Below, in pieces: positions 1 to 9,654 of a stretch of 64,000 nucleotides of DNA. Source of the DNA: Monodelphis domestica (lineage: Eukaryota > Chordata > Mammalia > Didelphimorphia > Didelphidae). Each line of letters starts with the position of its first letter. Position 1 is the stretch's first letter. Made by a program: the position numbers and the translations under genes. Where the stretch lies: contig NC_077231.1 in NCBI RefSeq assembly GCF_027887165.1, forward strand, positions 125,815,487 through 125,879,486. Direction: 5' to 3'. Under the pieces are notes generated by a model that was not told the DNA's origin, made no database searches, and was given only the letters and a program-made list of their open reading frames with translations.

Positions 1-657
1 CCATAGCACTGCTGGGTCTGTACCCCAAAGAGATAATGGACAAAAAGACTTGTAGAAAAATATTCATAGCTGCGCTCTTTGTGGTGGCCAAAAATTGGAA
101 AACAAGGGGATGCCCATCAATTGGGGAATGGCTGAGAAAATTGTGGTATATGTTGGTGATGGAATATTATTGTGCAAAAAGGAATAATAAAGTGGAGGAA
201 TTCCATGGAGACTGGAACGACCTCCAGGAAGTGATGCAGAGAGAGAGGAGCAGAACCAGGAGAACATTGTACACAGAGACAAACACACTGTGGTATAATC
301 GAATGTAATGGACTTCTCCATTAGTGGCAGTGTAATGCCCCTGCACAATCTGCAGGGATCTAGGAGAAAAAACACTATCCATAAGCAGAGGACAAACTGA
401 GGGAGTAGAAACACTGAGGAAAAGCAACTGCCTGACTACAATGGCTGAGGGGACATGACAGAGGAGAGACTCTAAACAAACACTCTAATGCAAATACTAA
501 CAACATGGCAATGGGTTCGAATCAAAAACACATTTGATACCCAGTGGAATCACGAGTTGGCTATGGGGGGTGGGAGGGAGGAAAAGAAAATGATCCTTGT
601 CTTTAATGAATAATGCATGGAAATGATCAAATAAAATACTATAAAATTAAAAAAAAT
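1..657 (+). mobile_element. L1 LINE 3' end (ORF2 C-terminus and 3' UTR)
   Basis: Starts at the window edge inside ORF2. The frame through 306-308 encodes the C-terminal block YPKEI...AALFVVAKNWKTRG...MEYYCAKRNN...LWYN, nearly the same as 13119-13419. It is followed by a ~330-bp 3' UTR and an A-rich tail (AAATAAAATACTATAAAATT...). The rest of the element lies to the left. High similarity to the other two copies here suggests a relatively young subfamily. Confidence 0.92.
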
Positions 658-684
658 CAACAAATACATAATCTTATCTTTATC

Positions 685-855
685 TTTCCATCCAGGTCCC
701 ATTTTAAAATATCAATAATTTGTTTAAACAGGTCAGGTTGTACTTGTTTTAGTTGTAAGTCTTATCCCATTTTTGATCTTTTATCTTTGAACTCATTTTG
801 ATTTTTGTTCCCAACAGTCAGTTGTTTAACTAAACAGCTGTTTTAGAAACCACTC
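685..855. repeat. unclassified local direct repeat, copy 1
   Basis: Shares a long similar stretch with 1992-2165. Both contain CCCATTTTAAAATATCAATA, an AGGTCAGGTTG box, TTTTAGTTG and CAGTCAGTTGT, in the same order and orientation. It lies directly beside the minus-strand RTE remnant, so it may be another part of that element, but no coding match was seen. Confidence 0.7.
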
Positions 856-1190
856 CTACATCTACATGGAATCTGGCATTCTCTATATTGTTCAGTTAAC
901 TGTATTATAGCAAAGATATTAGTTATTATGAACTATCACTTGTAAATCCTGCTTATTGCCCATGAATACCCTCATCAAGGATGTCCTTGAAACATTTGTA
1001 GATTGTTTTCATAAACATTTTATATAGGCAAGAGAGTGGGCATATTGTTCAGTAGTTGATATTCTCTGTTGCTTTTTTAAAATATTAAATGGTTCTGAAA
1101 TTTTTTCCCACCTTTTTGGTGTGTTCTCTTCCTCCACTTTGTAATTATATCCCTTAACACTCTAAAAACTGTGCCAATTCTAGCACAAAT
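850..1190 (-). pseudogene. RTE-type LINE reverse transcriptase remnant
   Basis: Translating the minus strand gives NY-TICPLSCLYKMFMK... followed by DILDEGIHGQ-AGF. This is the NYRPI.LLS..YK.F...LDE....QAGF signature of RTE-clade reverse transcriptases (fingers region), broken by stops. It is an old inactive LINE fragment, distinct from the BovB-like fragment at 56.8 kb. The clade call is by motif only. Confidence 0.6.
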
Positions 1191-1284
1191 CTCTTAGGTA
1201 TACAGCTCGTGTAATTCTGCTGCTTGGTTCATCTTTGTTCTCCTTAGTGCCATTTCTGACTCTTCTATATGTTATCATAATAGT

Positions 1285-1505
1285 TTATCATTTACATAGA
1301 GCTTTATATGTGTCAGTTAGTATTGCAAGCATTTATGAATGTCATTTCATTTGATACTCACAGTCCTGGGAGGTAGATGCCAGTTGAGAACTCTAAAACA
1401 AACATAAGTCACACAACTTGTAAGTATCTGAGTCTGAATTTGAACTGAGGTTTATTCTGACTTGGCGGTCCAGAGCTCCACTCACTGCACCACCTAATAG
1501 TCATC
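1285..1505 (+). mobile_element. MIR/Ther-1 CORE-SINE
   Basis: Plus-oriented MIR layout: CATTTACATAGAGCTTTATA head, TTTCATTTGATACTCACAG middle, GGGAGGTAGATGCC, then AAGTCACACAACTTGTAAGT core and a CACTGCACCACCTAATAG tail. Heavily diverged. Confidence 0.75.
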
Positions 1506-1991
1506 CCTTGAAATTGCGATGTTAAGAGTTCCAGTATGGTGGCTCTACTTTCCTTCATGCAAAAAGAGGGTTTGTTATAAAAAAAAAATCTGCAGAATTT
1601 TCCCTCCTGAATTTCTTCTCTACATTATTTTCTTTATAGTTTCATTCTTAAAAGCCCTTGGAATGACTTTTTTTCTTAGGTGGATTTCTTGCCAGATATC
1701 CTTTAAGCTTGTTTAACTTGCTCTGAATTCTTTATTGAAATGGTTCTACTCCTTTCCTTCTGCCATCCTCATCTGTAAAGTATTACAAATAAGTTTATAG
1801 TCTAAACCAATTATAGTCTTTCACTACCACATATCTCCACTTAACAAGTAAATGAAGTGTTTGCTGACCAGTGAGGGTTTTTTAGTCTTCTTATTATGGC
1901 ATCTTTAATGGGTTTCAGGCAATAAACCAACTTACAGTTTTTATGGCAATTTAAATGAGTTAAACTTCTGTATAAAATTATAGTAATCTTG
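1506..1991. other. unclassified AT-rich stretch
   Basis: No coding exon, SINE or LINE motif recognised. A 65-codon frame at 1519-1716 has no features of a real protein. Confidence 0.5.
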
Positions 1992-2165
1992 TGTCTTTCC
2001 AGCCATGTCCCATTTTAAAATATCAATAATTTGCTTAAATAGGTCAGGTTGAAGTTGTTTTAGTTGCAAGCCTTATCTTCTCATTTTTGTTTTTTTATCT
2101 TTGAATTTTGTTCTTAGCAGTCAGTTGTCCAACTACACAGCTGATTTAGAAATGACATTTACATC
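1992..2165. repeat. unclassified local direct repeat, copy 2
   Basis: Second copy of the 685-855 sequence, about 1.3 kb downstream. It carries small indels and several substitutions, so the pair is old. Confidence 0.7.
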
Positions 2166-2824
2166 TATAACAGGGTATTCTCTGTCTGTTAAAATACTAT
2201 CAATTTCATTTCTTGAGCATACAATCTGATGCTCATTTTGTCTAGGACCATCTGGTTATTTACTCAAAGTATTATGTATAGGCAGGAAGTTTTACAATCA
2301 CAAGTCTTTGAGCTCTATCATTCCTTATTCCTAATCCACAATTTCAATATGCTTTTCTTCTTCCTCACCTTAAATCAATCGCTAATGGATTATTGATTCA
2401 CTGAATAATCGATCACTAAAGCTATCTGAATCTACAGATCCCTTCTTCTGCTGAAGGAGCAATCTAACTAGCCTGCATTCTCATATGTGATAAAAACTCC
2501 AGATAGGGGTATGTGGGAGGGGATAGGCAAACCCAAATCTACAGGGTGACCTGAACACTTTTACAATTGGGTCTCTACTTCCTTCCAGCTTCCTCTTAGT
2601 CTCTAGCTCTGGGACTCACAAACTGCTGCTCCCAAAGGCATACATTCACACCCCTCTTAACTCAGAAGTCTTATCTTTTCCTTAGTAGCAGACCAAAAAA
2701 AAAAAGTGGGAAGGTGATGAAAAGAAAACATAACCAACTCAAAGCTCAAAGAATAAAGCATTTGTCGAATTCTAGGCTCCAAGTTGTCTAGGTTGTATGG
2801 AGAAGCATGGCCATGATGTAAAAG
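2166..2824. other. unclassified stretch
   Basis: AT-rich with no supported gene. A GATTATTGATTCACTGAATAATCGATC stretch near 2390-2413 is mildly self-complementary. Nothing else stands out. Confidence 0.4.
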
Positions 2825-2985
2825 AGAAAAACCCATCTGTCAGAACACTGGTTTGACAACCTAATACCTATGGGAATTTGAGCAAGTTATTTCTCCTTGG
2901 GCTCCAATTTCCTTATGTGAAAAACAAAGACATGAGATTGTAAAAGGGAATTCTTAATTCCTTTCTCTAAATTTAACAGGGGACT
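2825..2985 (+). mobile_element. MIR-like SINE fragment
   Basis: Contains GGGAATTTGAGCAAGTTATTTC, a decayed version of the CORE box, then CAATTTCCTTATGTGAAAA and a GAATTCTTAATTCCTTTCTCTAAA segment. The last matches the 'GATCTCTAAGGTCC...TCTAAAT' tail of MIR-class SINEs. Confidence 0.6.
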
Positions 2986-3219
2986 TGGAGGTCCCCTTAA
3001 CATAGAGATGTATAGGAATTAACAAGCCCACAGTGACAGGAAGTGGGAACCGGGGAGCCCCCTTCTGGGCCAGGGTCAGTTGGTCTGGGCTGGCAGTTGC
3101 TGTGAGTTGCAGACAGTGATGGCTGACAGTTGTGGGGAAGTTGGCTGCTGGGCGTGAGTTGGTCATTGAGGGTTGGTTGCTGGTGGTGTGGGTTGATGAT
3201 TAGTTGTTGGTTGGGAAAA

Positions 3220-3250
<31 letters not shown>

Positions 3251-3510
3251 TTAAGCCTGGTGAGATGAGTTGAAGGGTGATCAGCTGGACTTTCTATAAG
3301 GGCAGTCATTAACTGCAGTTATAGGCAGTTATAGGTAGATATTGTCATTTTTAGGTAGTAAACTAAATTGTTAAAAGGTGCCAGTAGTTTTCTTTTCTCT
3401 GGCTTAAAGGGATAATATTAATTTAAGACTCTACTATATTCTCATTAAAACTTAAATTATTAAAAGCTGCCTCTCTTATTTTTGTCAAACCCCTCTTTTA
3501 ACCCTTACAT
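2986..3510. other. GT-rich tract with (TA)n microsatellite
   Basis: A GC-rich part (about 3040-3110) gives way to a TTGG/GTGG-rich strand-asymmetric run (3130-3210), an A-run and (TA)n at about 3229-3251, then AT-rich DNA. It may be an LTR fragment, but no paired TG...CA ends with a target duplication could be shown. Confidence 0.4.
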
Positions 3511-5154
3511 TTTAATTAGCTACCACAAAGAGATACAGTAGTACATGACCAAATTCTTCATACTCTCTGGGGTAGTAACAAGACTAAATAGTGATTGTTT
3601 CCTTCCAAATCTAAATCCCTTTAGTTCCTTTTTTTTTTTAATATAATGGTAGCTTTCTTGAGCATGCTCAGAACATCTAATGTGGAGGCATTCTACTTCT
3701 GGGAGACTAGATCTTGCCTTCTCATCCTGCCATTTGGATGGCAAAGCCACAGCCTGAGATAGTCTTCCTCTTTCCATTTCTACAGTCAAAAGAAAAAAAA
3801 ATTGTTGCCTCTTAAAGAGAAGTCTTCTCCCAGAACCAGAGTGTTTCCATGTAAGGTGATCTGGGCATGCTGCCATAAAAACCCCCATTACGTCACTCAT
3901 CCTGATATAGTCACACAGGTGGTTTGGCCAAATTGGCCAGTGGGGAGAGAGAATGGAGAGTAATGAGTTTGACCTCAGTCTGTCCTAGAACTGGTTCCTT
4001 TTCCACATCCAAGGGTTCTCAAACTTTTTTTCCACTTGGATGACCTTTCACTCTGAAATAAGCTTCAGTAGAACCTTTGCTATAAAACAATTTAAAGTTA
4101 TTTTTAAATTCCTACTTCTAATAGTACCTAAGGATATAAAAAACACCCTATAATTGAATAGTAGAATTTCTTTGATCTACTTGCCCAAAACAAAACAAAA
4201 AAGTAAACACCATTTTAATTTCAAGCTCATGACTATTTTCTTGGACAACTAGGCTTTCCCATAGGACCAACAGGAAAGAGGACTGAAGAGGTATAGTTAG
4301 ATGTGGCAGTTAACACTAAATGAGTGTGGAATTGAGGAGGAGAAAGACTAGATCATAGCTCCCTATGTAGGACACCAACTGACAAAATAAATCTAAGAAT
4401 ATAAAAGGAATCCTTTTCTTCGTATTTCCTAAGAGAACCTATAAGTACAGTGCTCATATTTTACCCACATACACATACACACACATACAATGGGGTATTC
4501 TAATAAAGGAATTTTTTCTATTGATTTGCAAATAGAACAGAACATTTCCCAAATATGGCATGGTTGTCATATTCGTGTGACTGCTAAGAGAAAGACACAG
4601 TAAAGAAGGTTGGGCCAGAGAAAAGGGTACAATTATAGGGCTCACACAAAGAAATGGTGCCTTGGAAAGATACCAAGGTAAATGGAACATTTGGTAGGGA
4701 AGAAACTGGTATGGAAAGGAAACTTAAAGAGAACCTGTCAGGGCCCTCTGTTAAGGAGCTTTTTTGGGTTTTTGTTTTTATTTTTTTCCTTATAGAACCT
4801 CTTGTGCTGCTAGTGAGACCACAAGGATTCGTGGAACACTGTGAAAAATGAAGCTCTCAATTTAACTGTCCTGAGGGAACTAATTTCCTTCAAAAATGTT
4901 TTTATTCTTTCGTGCTTCTTTCCCCTGTTCTTCAGAAAGAGAACTGTACATTTGGAAGCTTAGTTATACACCTGCAGAGGACAGTGGTTCTCTGATGTTG
5001 TTATCTTTATGCCTCCCTCAGTGAAAGAAAATATCACACTTTGGCATTAGAATTGAATAAAAATTATAAATAGTAAGGTGCCCCCAAACCAGCTTCTTTC
5101 CTTCCCCTGTTAAAGGACAAAAGGGTCATTTCCACCTAATGGATCACAACTACC
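3511..5154. other. unclassified stretch, no gene seen
   Basis: Holds a CA-rich microsatellite at about 4466-4491 and a possible old DNA-transposon end near 4010-4090 (AGGGTTCTCAAACTTTTTTT). The 126-codon minus frame at 3520-3900 lacks any recognisable domain and is probably chance. Confidence 0.4.
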
Positions 5155-5340
5155 AATCTTCTTCATAACTGATCATGACATAGCGGGATAGTCCTGAGTC
5201 TTAATACTTGCTATATAACTTTAGGTACGTTCTTGAATCTGTCAGCCTTAGTTTTTTTCATCTCTAAAATGGGAATAACAATTAGTGAATCCCCTAGCTC
5301 CAGTACTATTATAATAAAAAGCACTTTGTTAAGTTATACG
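5155..5340 (+). mobile_element. MIR-like SINE, decayed
   Basis: Shows the MIR order: ATATAACTTTAGGTACGTTCTT (decayed CORE), CAGCCTTAGTTTTTTTCATC, TAAAATGGGAATAACAAT, then AAAAGCACTTTGTTAAG. Plus orientation. Confidence 0.65.
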
Positions 5341-5370
5341 GTAGCAATAGAAAGAGGAATAATCAGAAAA

Positions 5371-5414
5371 TCTATTTTGTGGCACATCAAAAATAAGATG
5401 TGCCACGAAATAGA
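5371..5414. repeat. 18-bp hairpin with 8-nt loop
   Basis: TCTATTTTGTGGCACATC at 5371-5388 is mirrored by GATGTGCCACGAAATAGA at 5397-5414. There is a single G-T type mismatch and the loop is AAAAATAA. Compact palindromes like this often come from the centre of a MITE or other DNA transposon. No element ends were identified. Confidence 0.75.
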
Positions 5415-6434
5415 ACTATCAAACAGTACACATCACAAAAATGTCACATAAAATGAAACTGATAACATTTTAGCAGGCAATAAAATGACTGCTTACCTAA
5501 CAGGGGAGTCATTCTTGAATCTGTGTATAGTTGGAACCAATATATTAGAAGAGCATTATAGTCAATACCAGTCTGGAGAAGATATTGTATAAAACTGAGA
5601 CAATTGCAACTCGCTTATTTAAACAAAATGTTAACGTCCAAAGAAAGGTGGGACTGGGGGGTGGGTGGGTGGGCAGGAATGGATAAAAAAATAAATGTTA
5701 ACACAGACTACTACTATTTCCTAAAAAAGCTTGACTGAATTAAACCAATTGCCATAACAATGTGATATAAAAAGCCTAGAAACTATCCCAGCCAACAGCT
5801 AAATTTCTCATTCAGCACAGAGGATAAGAAGTCAAGGGGAAAATCATTTTAGAAAGAAAACTTTTTTATAAGTCTTTATGGAAGAGGATAGAAGAAGATT
5901 ATTTGCATTATCCCCTCACCAAAGAGCTAGCAGCAATTTCAGGAAAACACATTAATAGAAAAACTGACAAAAGAACCCACTCAGCAAAGTCATCCTCAAA
6001 GCATTTCAGGATAAAACTGAAAGGATGATAACAAGCAGATAAAAAAGAGAGTTCTGTAAATATTTTTATAGAAAACTTGATGCCTTTTATTTTTACTTTC
6101 ATTTATCTCTCTCTACCAGCAAACTTTTCTTTGTATTAAAACTTTTTAAGAGAAAAAAAGGCAAAACCAGTCAAAGCAGCCAGCACATGAATCATATCTA
6201 TTAGCATATGTAATATTCTATACCTGGAATCTCCCATCTTTTAATGAAGGAGGGCAAAGAGAGTGCTGAGTTTTCTCAAGCCTTTTCCTAGGCCATGTTT
6301 AATCATTATAATATCACCACATTGTTTCTAAATTTTATTTTGTTCAGTTATTTTCATTCACATAATAACAAATATGTTTTTGTCTTCAATGAGACTATAA
6401 TGTCATAATTCCTGATGATCTAGATGAGTGGTTT
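5415..6434. other. unclassified AT-rich stretch
   Basis: No gene or repeat confidently recognised. A GGGTGGGTGGGTGGGC run at about 5659-5674 could form a G-quadruplex. Confidence 0.4.
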
Positions 6435-6556
6435 ACTCCAATAGAATGTAAGGATCTTGAGGACAGGAACTATTTCATTTTTTGTCTTTGTACTCTCAGA
6501 AACTAAAAGTGTCTAGCATAGAACTGACAAGTAATAAATCCTTCTTGATTGATTGA
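6435..6556 (+). mobile_element. L2 LINE 3' tail
   Basis: AGAATGTAAGGATCTTGAGG, ACAGGAACTATTT, a TTTGTACTCTCAG box, then CTAGCATAGAACTGACAAGTAATAAAT. This follows the L2 3' end (AGACTGTAAGCTCCTTGAGGGCAGGGACT...AGTAGGTGCTCAATAAAT) at reduced identity. Confidence 0.7.
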
Positions 6557-6959
6557 AACAGAAATAGACTACAAAGAAAGGAAAAACAATTATACTAGAC
6601 CAAGTATGTCAGAAAAGTCAAATGGAAGTAATAAAAACTTTAAGACAGTAAGACACTAATTCTCAAGGTCTAGGAGCCCTAGGATTGGAAAAATTCTTGG
6701 ACCTTATTATTACCAAAAATGGTGCCATAGAGAAAATTTAAAACTATTGACCTATTCATGTTTTTCTCATATTTGCATAATTTTTGTAAGAATAATCTAT
6801 ATAGATTTCTGGTCAAGATGGCAGCTTAGAGGCAGTGAAAGTTCAGACCTCTGAAAACCCTTTCTTACTGATCACAAACTGAATGCTCCTATTTCACTGA
6901 AATTCAAACTGAACAACAGGACAGACCTGGGGAACCCTCCTCCTGGACCTGGATCAAAA

Positions 6960-7745
6960 GGTACGGCCCCCCAAAAGCCAGAACCCTAGATCACTCTGAT
7001 CAAAGGGTAAGGCAGAAGGAAGGTCCCAGGACCCATCCCTCCCAACCCAGAGTGTTGAACTTGCAGCAGCAGCGGGAACCTCAGGGCCAGCAAAAGGGCC
7101 AGTCTCCGGGGTACCCAACACAGATGGCAGGGAAACATAGAGAGAAGGGGGAAGGGACCCCCTGTCTGGGTCCTTCCATCTGAGTCTCAAGGGAGGTCGA
7201 AGCTTTAGGGCACCAGCTGAACCCAATCCCATCAGGAGCCCTGAGAGCATCTGAAAGGAAAGAAACCTCAGGGTCGGCAAAGGGGTTGCTCCAAAGGGCT
7301 TACCTTGAAAGTAACCTGAACCAGTCTCCAGGCATTCAACACAGACTGTAGAGGAGGTGATTTTTTTTGTTTGTTTGTTTTTTGGTTTGGGGATTATTCA
7401 GCCCACACCAGCTGAACTTAATCCCATCAGGAGTCCTCAGAAGCCAGGGAGGCCAGGACCCCTGCCCCCTTAGAGTGCACAATCTTTGGAAAGAACAGAA
7501 ACCTCAGGGACAGCAAAGGGGTTACTCCAAAGGGCATTCCTTGAAAGAAACCTGGGCTAGTCTTAGGGCATTCAACACAGATTGCAGAGGAGGGTTTTTT
7601 TTTTTTTGGTTCAGGGCTCATTTGGCCCAAACCAGCTGAACTTAATCCCATCAGGATCCCTCAGAACCCAGGGAAGCCAGGACCCCTCCCCCCTTAGAGT
7701 TCAGGGTCTTCTGAAAGAACAGAAACCTCAGGGCTGGCAAAGGCA
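6960..7745 (+). repeat. monomer-like tandem repeats in the L1 5' UTR
   Basis: The anchor AACCTCAGGG recurs at 7077, 7264, 7500 and 7724 (spacings 187, 236 and 224). CCAGCTGAAC recurs at 7212, 7408 and 7632. Between them CCCATCAGGA, CAAAGGGGTT and GGCATTCAACACAGA repeat in the same order. T-runs of variable length explain part of the spacing differences. Tandem promoter monomers are known in the 5' UTRs of some rodent L1s; a promoter role here is inference. Confidence 0.85.
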
Positions 7746-7984
7746 CTGAGATACCTTGTGGACAGTGCTGGGCCAGGCCCAGAGCATGGAAGTAAGGCAG
7801 CAGAGAAGCAACTGGAGGGAACTGAGAGCAGTAACTCCTGAAACGACGACAGGCAGGGGTGGACAGACCCTGGGCCTCCCTGGGAAGACAGAACAGCTGT
7901 GGAGAAAGGACAATCTGCCTGGGGCTAAAGCCTCAGACCATCAGACAAATACACAAAGAGCCAGTTCTCCTCACTCAGATAGAG

Positions 7985-8970
7985 ATGGCAAACAGTACAG
8001 AAGTACAAAAACTTCCAAACACCAAGAAAATCAAGAAGAAGGGGGTGACTTTGGACACATTCTATGGAGCAAAAATACAAAATACAGAGGAGATAGAAGA
8101 GGAAACACAAGCAAATGCTCTGATACCCTCCAAAGGAAATGGAAACTCTCCACAAACTCTTGAAGAATTTAAATCGGAAATGATCAAAAAGATGGAAGCC
8201 TTCTGGCAGGAAAAGTGGGAAATAATGCAAAATGAATTCAACAATTTGAAGCATGAAAAAACGCAACTACAAAAACAGTTTGACCAAACTGAAAAGGAAA
8301 ACCAGGCTTTAAAGGGCAGACTCAGGCAACTGGAAGACAATGATCTTGCAAAAGAGCAAGAATTAATAAAGCAAAACCAAAAGACCAAGAAATTAGAAGA
8401 GAACATAAAATATCTCACTGACAAGGTGATAGACTTGGAAAATAGAGGAAGGAGAGAAAATCTGAGAATAACTGGCCTTCCAGAAAAAACAGAAATAAAT
8501 AATAATCTCAACATTATAATACAAGTATCATCAAAGAAAACTGCCCAGAGATTCTAGAACAAGGGGGCAATACAGGCATTGAAAGAGTTCACAGAACACT
8601 CTCTACACTAAATCCCCAAAAGACAACTCCCAGGAATGTAATTGCCAAATTCCAAAGCTTTCAAGCACAAGAAAAAAATCTTACAAGAAGCCAGAAAAAG
8701 ACAATATAGATATAAAGGAATGCCAATCAGGGTCACACAAGACCGTGCAATTTCCACTCTGAATGACCATAAGGCATGGAACATGATTTTCAGAAAGGCA
8801 CGAGAGCTGGGTCTTCAACAAAGAATCAACTATCCATCAAAACTGACTATTTACTTCAGGGAAAAAGTTGGGCATTCAACAAAATAGAAGATTTCCAAGT
8901 TTTTGCAAGGAAAAGACCAGAGCTCTGTGGGAAGTGTGATATCAAAAAGCAAAGAGCATGGAATACCTGA
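7985..8970 (+). pseudogene. L1 ORF1 (RNA-binding chaperone protein), frameshifted
   Basis: The normal ORF1 start is chosen at ATG 7985 (MANSTEVQKL); the frame runs open upstream to 7859 only by chance. A long coiled coil rich in Lys, Glu and Gln (about residues 75-180) is followed by the RRM start DLENRGRRENLRITGLPE. A frameshift between about 8490 and 8530, another in an A-run near 8675, and a third near 8870 move the C-terminal domain (ARKRQYRYKGMPIR, NYPSKLTIYFR, then KIEDFQVFARKRPEL) between frames. The final stop is at 8968-8970. Confidence 0.88.
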
Positions 8971-9654
8971 AAAGGTAAATATGAAGGAAAGGGAAAAGGA
9001 GAAAAATGTCATCTTTTTCTTTTATTCAAACTCTCTTCTATAAGAACTACATTTATATCAATTTATATCTATTAATATGTGGTGGAAATGTAATGTGTAA
9101 CTCTCAAAAATGATATGCATCATCAGAGTAGTAAGAAGAATCAAGAATAGGGAATGTTTGGGGCATCAAGAAGATATGAAGAAAGGGGGGGATAGAAAGG
9201 AAAAGGGAGAGGGGAATTGTTGATGGTACTAAGATATACTCCAAGAAATGGGGGGGGGAGAAAAAACTAAATAGAATAATCTTTCTCACACAAAGATACA
9301 CATGGGAAGGGGAGGGGAAGAAAACTCGGATAAGAAGGAGAGGAAGAGAGTTTTTACTTATACCTTACTCTCAGTGAAATCAACTCTGAGAGGGAAGAGC
9401 ATCCAGATCCATTGGGATCTTGAATTCTATCTTATCCAACAGGGGTATGGAGAAGGGAAAACTAAGGGGGTTATGGGAGAAGGGAGCTCAAAAAGGGAGC
9501 AAAGGAGAGGGGGGAGAGGGAGGGAACAAAAAGGGAGCGGCTAGAAAGGGAAACATATCAAGGGAGGGGACTAGGGGGACTGATTTAAAGTAAATCACTG
9601 GCTTAAAAGGTTATAGCTAAAGAAGAAAGGTCAGAATTAGGGGAGGATATCAAA
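8971..9654 (+). other. L1 inter-ORF region
   Basis: Lies between ORF1 and ORF2 and holds GGGGGGGAGAAAAAAC-type purine runs and AGGGGGGAGAGGGAGGG (about 9508-9524), with no coding capacity. The plus frame 9302-9544 reflects this purine bias. Confidence 0.6.

Noticed and set aside
2939-3510. Possible LTR bounded by TGTAAAAGGG and CCCTTACA
   Set aside because: Flanks show no target duplication, and the left end is better explained as the tail of the MIR-like SINE running to about 2985.
8062-8514. 150-codon minus-strand frame
   Set aside because: Antisense shadow of L1 ORF1; its Phe/Ser/Leu richness mirrors the Lys/Glu-rich coiled coil.
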